Shown here: positions 18,167 to 26,655 of the stretch, piece by piece
Layout of the letters: the number at the start of each line of letters is the position of its first letter
How positions within the stretch are numbered: position 1 is the first letter of the stretch
Assembly: GCF_024296685.1 (NCBI RefSeq)
Contig: NZ_CP100763.1
Coordinates: 620,001-684,000 of the forward strand
DNA length: 64,000 nucleotides
Source of the DNA: Natrinema marinum
Lineage (GTDB): Archaea; Halobacteriota; Halobacteria; Halobacteriales; Natrialbaceae
Direction: 5' to 3'
Made by a program: the position numbers and the translations under genes
Notes under the pieces: generated by a model
The model's database searches: none
The model's input: the letters and a program-made list of their open reading frames with translations, nothing else
Told to the model about the DNA's origin: nothing

Positions 18167-19156
18167 CTACGCCACCTCGATCAGGAGGCGAACGACGCGA
18201 TATGCGTTGTCGACCGTCGGCTCCGCCGGCGGCTCGTCCTCGTAGAGCAAGACTACCAGTCTGAGGTCCTCTCCACGCATCGTCGGCGTGATCTCGAGGG
18301 GCTGACGGTGCGAGTCACCGTCGGCGACCGTCGCCGTACCCCTGGTCAACTCAGCCGACTCGTTGACGGTCGCAGTCTCCCCGCCGTAGTCCACCCGCTG
18401 GAGCAGTACCACGGTCGTGTACGTTCGCTCCTCGTGCTCTCGGTTCGTGATCGTCACCTCGAGTCGCTGGGGTTCACCCGCCGCGTAGCTCGCCTCGTAC
18501 GGCGTCTCGATGTCTCCGGAGATGTTCCGCGTGTCGACCGACAGTTCCGTGAACCCGTCGTGCTGGGGCGGATTCGCGATCGCGAAGCCGCCGCTGGCGA
18601 CCAACAGGACCAGTCCGATGGCGATCGCCACGTTGTACGGTTGCGCGTTCGTCCGTCCGTAGGGGCTCGGTCCTCGTTGCGCGAAGAACGGCGACATCGA
18701 CGAGAGCGACGGAACGAACCGTCGGTCGGGCGAACAGCGGTACCGCGCGCCGATCGCGACGAGTGAGAGGACGACGGTCACCACTGCGATCCCGAGGAGC
18801 ACCGGTTCGAGGGTCACTCCCCCCGGGGTTGCGGCCGCCAAAAGGGTGATCGTCGGGACGAGCGCGACACTAAAGGAAATTGATAGGACCGCCCGTTCGA
18901 TCGCCTCGAGACCACCGCTGACCAGCAGGGGGTTCCCGAGTCCGGTTTTCTCCTCGTCGAAGGACCGATACTCGTCGTTCGGTTCGTCCGGAAACAGCGC
19001 GGAGACGAGTGCATACCCCGGCAGAAAGAGCAACAGTGGGATCGCGAGTGCGATCCGTCCTCCGCCCGCCACTCCCGCGAGAATGCCGAACGTGAGCGCG
19101 CCAGTCGCTGCGATGACGATCGCCAGATCGAAAAACCACCAGTCGGTGTCGCTCAT
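18167..19156 (-). CDS. DUF1616 membrane protein
   Basis: 329 residues. Four N-terminal membrane helices include the DUF1616 signature LLLFLPGYALVSALFPDE and a following ERAVLSISFSVALVPTI; one more helix lies at about 165-187. The C-terminal half (about 195-325) is an extracytoplasmic beta-rich domain with YAAGEPQRLEVTITNREHEE. DUF1616 proteins are regularly found in archaeal surface-polysaccharide and N-glycosylation loci, but their biochemical role is not known. A consensus copy of the shared promoter lies about 30 bp before the ATG, so the transcript is probably leaderless. Confidence 0.88.
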   Translation of the reverse strand: MSDTDWWFFDLAIVIAATGALTFGILAGVAGGGRIALAIPLLLFLPGYALVSALFPDEPNDEYRSFDEEKTGLGNPLLVSGGLEAIERAVLSISFSVALVPTITLLAAATPGGVTLEPVLLGIAVVTVVLSLVAIGARYRCSPDRRFVPSLSSMSPFFAQRGPSPYGRTNAQPYNVAIAIGLVLLVASGGFAIANPPQHDGFTELSVDTRNISGDIETPYEASYAAGEPQRLEVTITNREHEERTYTTVVLLQRVDYGGETATVNESAELTRGTATVADGDSHRQPLEITPTMRGEDLRLVVLLYEDEPPAEPTVDNAYRVVRLLIEVA

Positions 19157-19183
19157 TCGGTCGATACTGGGTGCTAGCGGTGG

Positions 19184-19203
19184 TTTATTATCGCGGGGGT
19201 AAG
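19184..19203 (-). promoter_or_regulatory. shared promoter element, copy d (DUF1616 operon)
   Basis: On the minus strand: CTTAC, six bases (CCCCGC), GATAATAAA. The TATA part is about 30 bp before the DUF1616 start codon, the classic distance for a leaderless transcript. It is nearly identical to copy g before the GT2 gene. Confidence 0.7.
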
Positions 19204-19245
19204 CCCCTCGTGAAGGGGGTAATTCGGGGGACGTTTTCCCCCGAA
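19204..19245. repeat. two adjacent hairpins upstream of promoter copy d
   Basis: CCCCT-N5-AGGGG (19204-19218) is followed by a perfect 8-bp inverted repeat, TTCGGGGG-N7-CCCCCGAA (19223-19245). Both lie directly behind promoter copy d, between divergent genes, so a regulator site is as likely as a terminator. Confidence 0.55.
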
Positions 19246-19545
19246 GTATAACGATCTCGACAACGATTTCGACGTCGGAGATAGTCGCCGAATGCTGACC
19301 GACATCTCTCCGTGAATGTGGCTAAATTCGAATTGAGTATTCAAAGTACGTGAACGATAAACCGGCGGAATTAATGGCGAAGTCGATTTGTAGATCTAAG
19401 CATAGGGGCACTAAGGGCCCAAATATGGCGGTATAAAAATGACGTGAAAAGAGATCAAGTTCTGTGAAAGCACGTAAAAAGAATAATGAAGGGATACACG
19501 GTTTCGATACTTTATTACCTCCTTCTGAGTAGGGAAGACTGTGCA
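19246..19545. other. AT-rich divergent intergenic region
   Basis: About 300 bp clearly richer in A+T than its surroundings, between the DUF1616 promoter and the winged-helix gene at 19546. TATA-like sequences occur (GGTATAAAAATG near 19431-19442), but none matches the shared promoter element. No gene is seen. The composition change could mark acquired DNA or a regulatory region. Confidence 0.45.
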
Positions 19546-20157
19546 ATGAACGCTGAATATATCAGCCCGGAGGAAAAGGACGGGCAGGAATCCGATGACG
19601 AGGCTCCTGGGGTGGAGACTGACGCCGATTCTGCCGTCGAGACCTCGGCGTTTTCGAAGGACGAAATCTTTCATCTCCTGCAAAACGAACGCCGCCGGAT
19701 GGTACTTCGGTATCTTCGGGGCACTGAGGGGCCCGTACGCATGCGCGATGTCGCAGAACAGGTCGCAGCGTGGGAACACGATACCACCGTCGAGGATCTC
19801 ACGTCGACGCAGCGCCAGCGCGTCTACATCCCGCTCTATCAGTCTCATCTCTCGAAGCTCGACAACGCGGGTCTGATTGAGTACCAGCAAAACCGCGGCA
19901 TCGTCGAGCGAAAGCCGCTCGCCGACCGTGTCGATCAGTATCTCGAGACGGACGCGGACGCTGACTCGAGCGAGCAGGACAGTTCCGACGACGGCGAGTG
20001 GGACGATTACTACGTCGTCACGATCGTCCTCTGTTATGCGATCTTACTCGGTGCAGTGATCGAACTCCCGTTCGTCTCGTTCCTGTCGGGAATCAGCCTG
20101 AGCGCGATTATTCTGTTCCTCTTTACGGTCCTCACGCTGAGCCGCGTCGTCGATTGA
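19546..20157 (+). CDS. DUF7344-like winged-helix protein with two membrane helices
   Basis: 203 residues from the ATG at 19546, chosen over an upstream in-frame ATG at 19486 because MNAEYISPEEKDGQ starts an acidic leader typical for the family. The winged helix (about 35-130) contains AFSKDEIFHLLQNERRRMVL, MRDVAEQVAAWEH and LYQSHLSKLDNAGLIEYQ, and ends in an acidic linker. Two membrane helices follow (about 155-200). Such proteins are abundant in haloarchaea, often near surface-structure genes; the sensed signal is unknown. It lacks the shared promoter element. Confidence 0.82.
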   Translation: MNAEYISPEEKDGQESDDEAPGVETDADSAVETSAFSKDEIFHLLQNERRRMVLRYLRGTEGPVRMRDVAEQVAAWEHDTTVEDLTSTQRQRVYIPLYQSHLSKLDNAGLIEYQQNRGIVERKPLADRVDQYLETDADADSSEQDSSDDGEWDDYYVVTIVLCYAILLGAVIELPFVSFLSGISLSAIILFLFTVLTLSRVVD

Positions 20158-20222
20158 GCCGGTTACAGGCGCCACAGTAGTTTCGTTTGCCAGCCAATAC
20201 GAACAGTAGCCGTCGTCGACGA

Positions 20223-20618
20223 TCAAGCGATTAGAACGGAGATCGAAACGAGGCCGATGACGACGAGCACACAGCAAAGCGAGATCGCTGCGAGCAGCGT
20301 GCTCGAGACCCGATTCCCCTCGCTCGAGCGGCGGGTGCGTTCGACGAGTCCGTTCGTTTCGTCGAACTCGATGGCCCCCGAGGCGTCGAGTGAGGGGAGC
20401 CGGTCCCGATGCAATCGTTCGTGGACGGTGGCCCACGTCTCGATCGACGGCCGCGCCGGTTCGATCAGCGTATCGGCGATCTCGTCGACGGTCACGGGCG
20501 TATCGAGAGTGTCGATGACGGCCAGTAGCGCGGCTTCAGAGTCCGGAAGGAACGTCGCGGCTCTGCCGTCGGCTTCATCGTCGTCGTTCGAGGACTCGGA
20601 ATCAGGGGTGTAAACCAT
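20223..20618 (-). CDS. small DUF7344-like winged-helix membrane protein
   Basis: 131 residues from the ATG at 20616-20618; the extension upstream is basic and unlikely to be coding. The winged helix (about 22-100) reads DSEAALLAVIDTLDTPVTVD, then HERLHRDRLPSLDASGAIEF and an ERTRRSSEG segment. One C-terminal membrane helix (about 108-130) follows. It is a shorter relative of the convergent gene ending at 20157, so the two regulators sit tail to tail. No shared promoter element was found before it. The target is unknown, but the asparagine-synthetase-like gene is the nearest candidate. Confidence 0.75.
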   Translation of the reverse strand: MVYTPDSESSNDDDEADGRAATFLPDSEAALLAVIDTLDTPVTVDEIADTLIEPARPSIETWATVHERLHRDRLPSLDASGAIEFDETNGLVERTRRSSEGNRVSSTLLAAISLCCVLVVIGLVSISVLIA

Positions 20619-20859
20619 CGTCACTCCCGAAGCGTTCCGTGACTCCCTTGAAGGGGTATCCGTGGACCCGTCCGCTGAAGTGCGTAACCAGGACGGCGTC
20701 AGACGCATATTCCGCGCTACCGCCCAGTGGTATATAAGTATACTCATGGTTCATCGACGGTGAACGAAATAAAGAGCCCTTGAGCGATTTTCCGATCGAG
20801 AGAGCCCTGATTGAACTCCGTCAACGGTCCGTCTCGTCGGCCGATCGGGACCTCTCGAG

Positions 20860-22560
20860 CTACGAAACGACCGGTTGCAGTGGGCGCAACCAGGGAAGCG
20901 ATCGCTCACACCCGTCCGACCAACTGTCGAGCCAGCCACGGAGGTCCACGAGCCTGAGTTTGTGCCTGGCCGGCAGGTCGTGGACGTGCTCGGCGTCGCT
21001 CAACAGGCGTCGGTCGAGATCGTGTCGGTCGAAGAGCGTCTCGCGGTCCGGCCACGGCGGTTCGAACGAGGTGAGAAGCGGCGTCTTCCGGCGCACGAAT
21101 CCCTCGATCTCGTTGAGCAGCGTCGTATCGTACGGGCGGTCGGGCGGCCTGTGTCGCAGGATGTCGGTATCGAGTCGCCGGCACGCCTGGAGGAAGGTAT
21201 CCGTCGTCCGGAATTCAGGCGGGGTCTGCAGATGCCAGTCGATCAGTTCGCGGTCCGTCGCCAGAAACGACGTCAGGAACCGATCCGACAGGTGGTCGTG
21301 GAACGGCATCGACGGCTGATTGGCGATTCCACAGCAGGTGAGGGCGTTCTGGATCGTACCCGCTCGCCACCGTCTCTCGTGGAATTCGTCGGCGATCGCC
21401 TCCCTGACGAACGACGCGGGATCCGCGTCGAACGAGGTGTGGTCGGCGAGTTTGCGGCTGGCTTCACGGCTGTAGCCGAACTTCTCGAGGAGCACCTCGA
21501 CGGGGTCCGGATCCAGCTCGAGCCGACCGGTCGGGACGCGCTTCCCGAGGACGTCGATCGTCTCCTGAGCGGTGAAATGTCCGCGGAAGAAGGTGTCACA
21601 GAGGAGCCCGTGGTACATCGTGTCGACCTCGATTTCGTCCGTGTAACCGGCGTGGTGGATGTGCAGGGACTCCTTGATACCGTGTGAGTGTCGGAGCTTC
21701 GGGTCGTCGGGACGCAGGTAGCGCTCGTCCGGCGGGAAAGCCGTGTGGTTCGCACCGTATTGCTCCGCGAGACGCCTCGCGCCGTCGACTTCGGCGGCGT
21801 CGGGTGCGCCCACCGTGTAACTGCGGTCGATGTCTGCGAGCTGCGAGAGGATGATCCGCGAGTCGTACCCCGCAGAGAGCAAGATCCCCTTGCGACCGGG
21901 CAACACCGACCGACGCTCGAGCGCGCGCTCGAGGCGCTCGGCGAGCTCGTCGACCGGGTCGAACTCCCGGGTCGACTGCGAATCGTAGACGAATCGACCG
22001 ATCGGCTCGATCGCTGTCGGCAAGAGACGGCTATCGAGCGGCACCCGACGGAGCTCTTCGACAGCGGCTTTCTCGCCGAGGGTCACACCCAGATGCAGGA
22101 ATTCGAGGACGGCGTCTCGGTCGAGCGTCGGTTCAGGGATCGTCCGGGCGACCGCGGCGGCATCGGTTCCGAAGGTTCGAACCCCGGTCGCGTCGGTGTA
22201 GAAACACTCCCGAGAACGAACCATGTCGGTTGCGACGAACGCGTCCCTGCCCGTGGCGTCGACGACAGCCAGGTACGAGCCGTTGAGATCGCCGAGCGCC
22301 CTGACTCCGTCCGCCGCGAAGGATTCGAGGAACCAGCGGGCGGCGTTCGATTCGTCACCGGGAGCGTACGCCTCGCCCCAGATCAGACAGGCCCCCTCGT
22401 CGCCGGAGTAGGCCGTGCTCCAGCCGGGCGTTCCGAGATCGTCGTCTCTGATGCCGACCGTTAGGGTCGACCCGGTGAGGACCGCGTCGAACTCGTTACG
22501 GGATCTGAGACGCTCGAACGTGTCGATACCGCCGAATACTCCGAATAGTTCTCTGTTCAT
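20860..22560 (-). CDS. asparagine-synthetase-like protein lacking the glutaminase Cys
   Basis: 566 residues. The N-terminal half has the Ntn-type domain layout of AsnB, but residue 2 is Asn (MNRELFGVFGG), so the Cys nucleophile that hydrolyses glutamine is absent. The synthetase half has a PP-loop ATP-binding motif, ILLSAGYDSRIILSQL (about 220-235), in place of SGGLDS, and then AEQYGANHTAF. Homologues in bacterial O-antigen loci amidate uronic acids. Here it could act with free ammonia or simply adenylate a carboxylate. It is transcribed from promoter copy e and is divergent from the deacetylase-like lipoprotein. Confidence 0.82.
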   Translation of the reverse strand: MNRELFGVFGGIDTFERLRSRNEFDAVLTGSTLTVGIRDDDLGTPGWSTAYSGDEGACLIWGEAYAPGDESNAARWFLESFAADGVRALGDLNGSYLAVVDATGRDAFVATDMVRSRECFYTDATGVRTFGTDAAAVARTIPEPTLDRDAVLEFLHLGVTLGEKAAVEELRRVPLDSRLLPTAIEPIGRFVYDSQSTREFDPVDELAERLERALERRSVLPGRKGILLSAGYDSRIILSQLADIDRSYTVGAPDAAEVDGARRLAEQYGANHTAFPPDERYLRPDDPKLRHSHGIKESLHIHHAGYTDEIEVDTMYHGLLCDTFFRGHFTAQETIDVLGKRVPTGRLELDPDPVEVLLEKFGYSREASRKLADHTSFDADPASFVREAIADEFHERRWRAGTIQNALTCCGIANQPSMPFHDHLSDRFLTSFLATDRELIDWHLQTPPEFRTTDTFLQACRRLDTDILRHRPPDRPYDTTLLNEIEGFVRRKTPLLTSFEPPWPDRETLFDRHDLDRRLLSDAEHVHDLPARHKLRLVDLRGWLDSWSDGCERSLPWLRPLQPVVS

Positions 22561-22668
22561 CGTCGACGACTCCCTCAGGACTGGCGTCCGCCTGTCCTCT
22601 CGGAACGGCAGCGTTCCGGACGGATCGACTCACGGACGCCTCCGTCGTCTCCCTCGGCGGTTCGTTCA

Positions 22669-22688
22669 ATAACTATGCAACCGTTAAG
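22669..22688 (-). promoter_or_regulatory. shared promoter element, copy e (asparagine-synthetase-like gene)
   Basis: On the minus strand: CTTAA, six bases (CGGTTG), CATAGTTAT, about 110 bp before the start at 22560. It lies back to back with copy f, 46 bp away on the opposite strand. Confidence 0.55.
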
Positions 22689-22734
22689 CGTCGGAACGGG
22701 CGTCACGAGCCGGCTCGAGTCCCCGTCGCTGTGA

Positions 22735-22754
22735 CCTACCGTCTCTATAATAAT
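22735..22754 (+). promoter_or_regulatory. shared promoter element, copy f (deacetylase-like lipoprotein)
   Basis: CCTAC, six bases (CGTCTC), TATAATAAT, about 35-40 bp before the ATG at 22785. This gives a very short or absent leader. Confidence 0.65.
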
Positions 22755-22784
22755 GGGAGCGCTGTCGGTAGCTTCGCCTCGCCA

Positions 22785-24116
22785 ATGTCTCAGCAACGCG
22801 CGACGCGACGGCGGTTTCTCGCACTCGCGAGTGCGACCGGGATCGCCGGTACGGCCGGCTGTACGGAGCGACTCAAGTCTGTGACCGGCCAGTCCGGTGG
22901 GGATCCGTCGAACGAAACGGACGGGATACCGGACGAATCGTCCACGCCCGGGCTCACCGACGGCGTTCCACCGCTCGAAACGGAGTTCGACAGCCGCGAG
23001 CGGTTTCGCCAACCGGGCGACTCCTTCGAAGACTTCGCCGATCTCGAGCCCTGGACCGTCACGCAGGGCTCGGGCCAGGCCGACACCGATGTCGTTTTCG
23101 ACGGCGAGCAGAGCTTCCGGCTGCGGTCGAACGGTAGCGAGAACATCATCGCCGAGCGGAGCCTCGCGGGTGAGGACCTCCGGGAGACGGACCTGTCGTT
23201 TGCGGTTCGGACGTCGACGCCCGACAGCATCACGATCAACCTGCGAATCGTCGACCAGTTCGGCAGCGACAAGATCTACTCCCTTCGACAGATCCGGTAT
23301 CGGAAACCAGATGTCGGCTGGTTCCGGGCGAGCCCCGGCGTCTTCCAGCAGAGCGCGTACGAACCCGCACTGGACCACCTCGATCGGCTCGAGATCCAGG
23401 TGCTTCACTCCATGCCCGAGGCGGAGGTCTGGATCGACGACCTGCGCACGCACGAGACGGCCGACCAGGGGTACGTCATGTTGAGTTGGGACGACGGGAT
23501 GCTCGACTACTACGAGACGGCCGCGCCGATGCACGACGAGTACGGATTCTCGGCGGTGCAGGCCCCGGTGCCACGCTGGGTCGAACGGGGCGAGGATGGC
23601 GTGATGTCGATTTCGGAACTGCGAGAGCGCCAGGATGCCGGCGACCAGATCGTCGTCCACGGGACCCACAACCCGATCGCCGAACTCGACGACGAGTCGG
23701 CCATCGAGACCCGCCTCGAGCAGGACAAGCGGTGGTACATCCAAAACGAGTTCGAGGGTGCGAACTACATCGTCTATCCGCACAACAGCTTCGACAAGAC
23801 GAGCCTCGAGCACACGACCGACTACCACTACTGCGGCGGCTTCAACCAGGCCGGCAACGTCAACACGACGAGCGTCTACGGCTTCGATCCGCTAGTCCTC
23901 CCGCGGACGATCGGCCACGACCTCGAGATATCGAAGCGCTGTGTCGACCTCGCCGCACAGCACAATCAGTGTACCATCCTGAACTTCCACGAGTTCTCCG
24001 CCAAGAACACAATGTCGAAGGCCGACTACGAGGCGCTGCTCGAACACATCGACAGCGCCGACGTCGAGGTCATCACCTTCGACGACCTCTGGGCGCTGCG
24101 AGCAGGCGATCGCTGA
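22785..24116 (+). CDS. exported polysaccharide-deacetylase-fold lipoprotein
   Basis: 443 residues. The start at 22785 puts a Tat-type twin-Arg (TRRRFLALASATG) and a lipobox (GTAGC) at residues 7-25. A low-complexity linker leads to a jelly-roll carbohydrate-binding-like domain (about 75-225) and a NodB-like deacetylase domain (about 230-440). The metal site looks intact: MLSWDDG (two Asp), VVHGTHNP (two His), VYPHNSF, and a late LNFHEFS. It would act outside the membrane, removing acetyl groups from or otherwise trimming the surface glycan. A paralogue with a broken metal site is at 26656. Confidence 0.85.
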   Translation: MSQQRATRRRFLALASATGIAGTAGCTERLKSVTGQSGGDPSNETDGIPDESSTPGLTDGVPPLETEFDSRERFRQPGDSFEDFADLEPWTVTQGSGQADTDVVFDGEQSFRLRSNGSENIIAERSLAGEDLRETDLSFAVRTSTPDSITINLRIVDQFGSDKIYSLRQIRYRKPDVGWFRASPGVFQQSAYEPALDHLDRLEIQVLHSMPEAEVWIDDLRTHETADQGYVMLSWDDGMLDYYETAAPMHDEYGFSAVQAPVPRWVERGEDGVMSISELRERQDAGDQIVVHGTHNPIAELDDESAIETRLEQDKRWYIQNEFEGANYIVYPHNSFDKTSLEHTTDYHYCGGFNQAGNVNTTSVYGFDPLVLPRTIGHDLEISKRCVDLAAQHNQCTILNFHEFSAKNTMSKADYEALLEHIDSADVEVITFDDLWALRAGDR

Positions 24117-24175
24117 TTTCCTCGAAATAACGGCTCGGTTCTCGCCGACGCTCGTCCGAGTGGCCCTTGTCCGTT

Positions 24176-25348
24176 CTAGCAGCCAGTCGAGAGCGTGACC
24201 TCGTCGATATCGATCCGTCCGGACTCGTCGACGACGCGCAGCGCGATCGGGTGGGTGCCGTCGCCGTTCGGCCCGATCGTTACCTCGAGCGTCTCGTCGG
24301 CCTCGTCGAACGCGCCGTTCTCCCCGACGCGCCACTCATAGCGGACGATCTCGCCGTCCGGGTCGCGCGACCGCGACGCGTCGAGCGTGATCGATTGCCC
24401 CGGCTCGAGCGCCGTCTCGTCGGTCCACGTCGGCAGCACCTGCAGGCGTGCAGTCGGTGCGTCGCTGGCGGGAGTCTCGTCGCCGCCGTCGGCCCCATCG
24501 TCGCTCTCGTCGGCGGCCTCCACCTCGTCGACCGGCTCTTGGGGCGGGCTGGCGTTCAGCAACAGCTCGTCCTGAAAGAGCCGGTCGACGATGGTCGTCT
24601 GCCACAGCACGCGCGTCTCGAGTGCCACGTCGGAGAGCGTCTCCGCGAGGAACGCCTCGGCGCCGAGATCGCGGGCCGCCTTGTGTGCGAGCAGCCCGTT
24701 CGGGCTGGATTGGGGCGAGGAAAACGGCCCGGTCTGAAACGCCAGTCCGGCGTCGTCGACGTGGTTTCTGGTAACGTAGTCGGCCGCGTCGGCGGCTTCG
24801 TCGAGGGCCGCCTCGCTCCCCGAGTGAAAGATCGCTTGCCCGACGCCGTCGACCGGATCGCCGGCGTAGATTCCGGTCGATTCGTGGAGGTCGATCAGGA
24901 TATCGGGGTCGTACTCCCTGATCACGTCCCAGATCGCGCGTGCGAGTTTCGTGTCCGGCGTTTCCCCCTCGTGGAACTGCCGGTTGAGATCGTTGCCCGC
25001 GGCGTCGGTTCTGGTCCCCCGTTCGATCGCGGCGGCGTTCGCTTCGGGAATCGTGACGAGCCGGCCGGCATCGATCGGCCAGTCGGCGATCTGTCCTGCT
25101 GCCTCGTAGCCTGCGACCTCGTTTCCGTGTACCCCGCCGACGACGATGGCCGTCGGCCCCGCTGCGTCCGCGGTCGTCACGTACACCGTCGTCGCTTCGG
25201 CCGTCCCCTCGCGAATCTCGAACGACTCTCGAGAGACGGCCCCCTCGTCGCTTTGCATCGAGTCCCCGACGACGCCGGTCGTCCCGGCGACCGTCATCCC
25301 GGCGGTCCCGGCCAATACCGATCGTCGAGACAGTATCTCGCGTCTCAT
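24176..25348 (-). CDS. exported M14/aspartoacylase-family deacylase with PKD-like domain
   Basis: 390 residues from the ATG at 25346-25348, which places a Tat motif (SRRSVLAGTAGMTVAG) at the N-terminus. The catalytic domain (about 45-265) has the succinylglutamate desuccinylase/aspartoacylase pattern: zinc ligands in GGVHGNEVAG (HxxE) and DLHESTG (His), RQFHEGE, and a late Glu in AFLAETLS. After an acidic linker (about 275-300) a PKD-like beta-domain (about 305-390) carries LDASRSRDPDGEIVRYEW. Such enzymes cleave amide-linked acyl groups; outside the cell it could act on glycan substituents or peptides. Preceded by a degenerate copy of the shared promoter. Confidence 0.85.
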   Translation of the reverse strand: MRREILSRRSVLAGTAGMTVAGTTGVVGDSMQSDEGAVSRESFEIREGTAEATTVYVTTADAAGPTAIVVGGVHGNEVAGYEAAGQIADWPIDAGRLVTIPEANAAAIERGTRTDAAGNDLNRQFHEGETPDTKLARAIWDVIREYDPDILIDLHESTGIYAGDPVDGVGQAIFHSGSEAALDEAADAADYVTRNHVDDAGLAFQTGPFSSPQSSPNGLLAHKAARDLGAEAFLAETLSDVALETRVLWQTTIVDRLFQDELLLNASPPQEPVDEVEAADESDDGADGGDETPASDAPTARLQVLPTWTDETALEPGQSITLDASRSRDPDGEIVRYEWRVGENGAFDEADETLEVTIGPNGDGTHPIALRVVDESGRIDIDEVTLSTGC

Positions 25349-25376
25349 CCTACCCGTTCCGTTGGGGACAGTCGGC

Positions 25377-25396
25377 TTTACTACAGGTGCGATAAC
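25377..25396 (-). promoter_or_regulatory. degenerate shared promoter element (M14 deacylase gene)
   Basis: On the minus strand: GTTAT, six bases (CGCACC), TGTAGTAAA. The spacing is correct and the box lies about 30 bp before the start codon, but it has two departures from the core pattern (G first, TGTA for TATA). Confidence 0.4.
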
Positions 25397-25498
25397 CGAC
25401 GGCAACGGATCCGTTTCGCTTCCGCAACGGTCTGAGGCGATAAAACTCGTCGTCCCGGATCGTTCCGGAGCAGCAATGATCGAGGGACTGGGTTTCGA

Positions 25499-26473
25499 TT
25501 ACTGAGAGAGCGCGCGCCAGCCGAGCACGCTCGCGGCGAGGATGAACAATAGTACGCCGACGATCGGACGGGGCCGCCGCCGAACGCCGACGCCGGCGAC
25601 CCAGCAGAGGCCGGGGTACGCCCGCGGCGACACCGCTGCCGCTCGCAGATGCTGGATCCCCTGCAGGAACCGTCCTTCCGCGAGGTATCGTTTCGCGATG
25701 ACGAGTTCGTGGCTCGAGCGGATCTCGTATCCCGCGTCCTCGAAGCGCTCGACCTCGCTCTCGTACGCGGCGAGGTACTGCTCGCTGGCGTTCTCGATGA
25801 CGGCCGCTGGCGGGTAGCCGGTCTCGTCGCGACGGACGAGCACATCGTCGACGTAGGCGAGCTTTCCGTGCTCGAGCACGCGCAGGCAGAACTCCGGGTC
25901 CTGAAACCGGTCTAGCTCCTCGTCGAAGCCGCCGGCATCTCTGGCGACGGCCGTCCGAACGAGCAGCGTCGATCCCGCGCCCGGTTGGACGGTGTCCGCG
26001 AGGATCTCGGCCATCAGCTCTTCGCTGCCCTCCCGCGTCGGCGCCGCGTCCCGGCGAGCGAGGATCGACGCTGCCGTCGTTCGGAGCCGGCCGCTCGCGC
26101 CCGAGAGGTCGAACGCGGAGTCACAGTAGGCGCCGACCCAGTCGTTCGAGCGCTCCTCGAGGGCCGACAGTTGGCGCTCGAGTTTCTCCGGGTGCCACTC
26201 GTCGTCCGAATCGAGGAAGGCGACGTACTCGCCACGTGCGCGCTCGATGCCGGTGTTTCGGGCGACGTTCGCACCCCGATTGGTCGCGTGCGTGACCGAC
26301 CGGACCCGCGGGTCCTCGTAGTCGGCCAGCACCGAATCGGTGTCGTCGGTCGAGCCGTCGTCGACGACGACCACCTCGAGGTCCGCGACCGTCTGGGCGA
26401 GCGCGCTGTCGATCGCGCGCGGAAGCGTCGCCGCCCTGTTGTACGTCGGAATGATGACGCTGACCTGGGTCAT
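25499..26473 (-). CDS. family 2 glycosyltransferase
   Basis: 324 residues from the ATG at 26471-26473. The GT-A fold opens VSVIIPTYNRAATLPRAI, has VVVVDDGSTDDTD, and the metal-binding motif in AFLDSDDEWHPEKL. The end contains a membrane helix (about 300-320), preceded by Arg-rich RRRPRPIVG, so the enzyme is attached to the membrane. It adds a sugar to a lipid-linked or surface glycan; the donor is not predictable. The start is supported by promoter copy g located about 30 bp upstream. Confidence 0.9.
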   Translation of the reverse strand: MTQVSVIIPTYNRAATLPRAIDSALAQTVADLEVVVVDDGSTDDTDSVLADYEDPRVRSVTHATNRGANVARNTGIERARGEYVAFLDSDDEWHPEKLERQLSALEERSNDWVGAYCDSAFDLSGASGRLRTTAASILARRDAAPTREGSEELMAEILADTVQPGAGSTLLVRTAVARDAGGFDEELDRFQDPEFCLRVLEHGKLAYVDDVLVRRDETGYPPAAVIENASEQYLAAYESEVERFEDAGYEIRSSHELVIAKRYLAEGRFLQGIQHLRAAAVSPRAYPGLCWVAGVGVRRRPRPIVGVLLFILAASVLGWRALSQ

Positions 26474-26498
26474 GTCGCGAGCTTTCTCGCCGGCGCGG

Positions 26499-26518
26499 AT
26501 TATTATCGCGTGGGTAAG
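26499..26518 (-). promoter_or_regulatory. shared promoter element, copy g (GT2 gene)
   Basis: On the minus strand: CTTAC, six bases (CCACGC), GATAATAAT, about 30 bp before the start codon at 26473, consistent with a leaderless transcript. Confidence 0.7.
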
Positions 26519-26609
26519 CGCCGGCCGCCGCCGGCTCCCGACGCTCGACTCGACTGCACCTCGATGCGACGACCGCGGAGTGAGCGGCTGCTCGGCCGCC
26601 GACAACTGT

Positions 26610-26629
26610 CCTAATGACTGTATAAGGAA
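26610..26629 (+). promoter_or_regulatory. shared promoter element, copy h (degenerate deacetylase paralogue)
   Basis: CCTAA, six bases (TGACTG), TATAAGGAA, about 35 bp before the ATG at 26656. Copies g and h lie back to back about 90 bp apart, as copies e and f do. Confidence 0.6.
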
Positions 26630-26655
26630 GGTCGAACGGTTCGTCCACGTGGCCG

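Noticed and set aside
26621-26640. GGAAGGTC resembling a conserved RNase P RNA block
   Set aside because: An isolated short match inside a promoter region, without the other conserved blocks or a matching structure.
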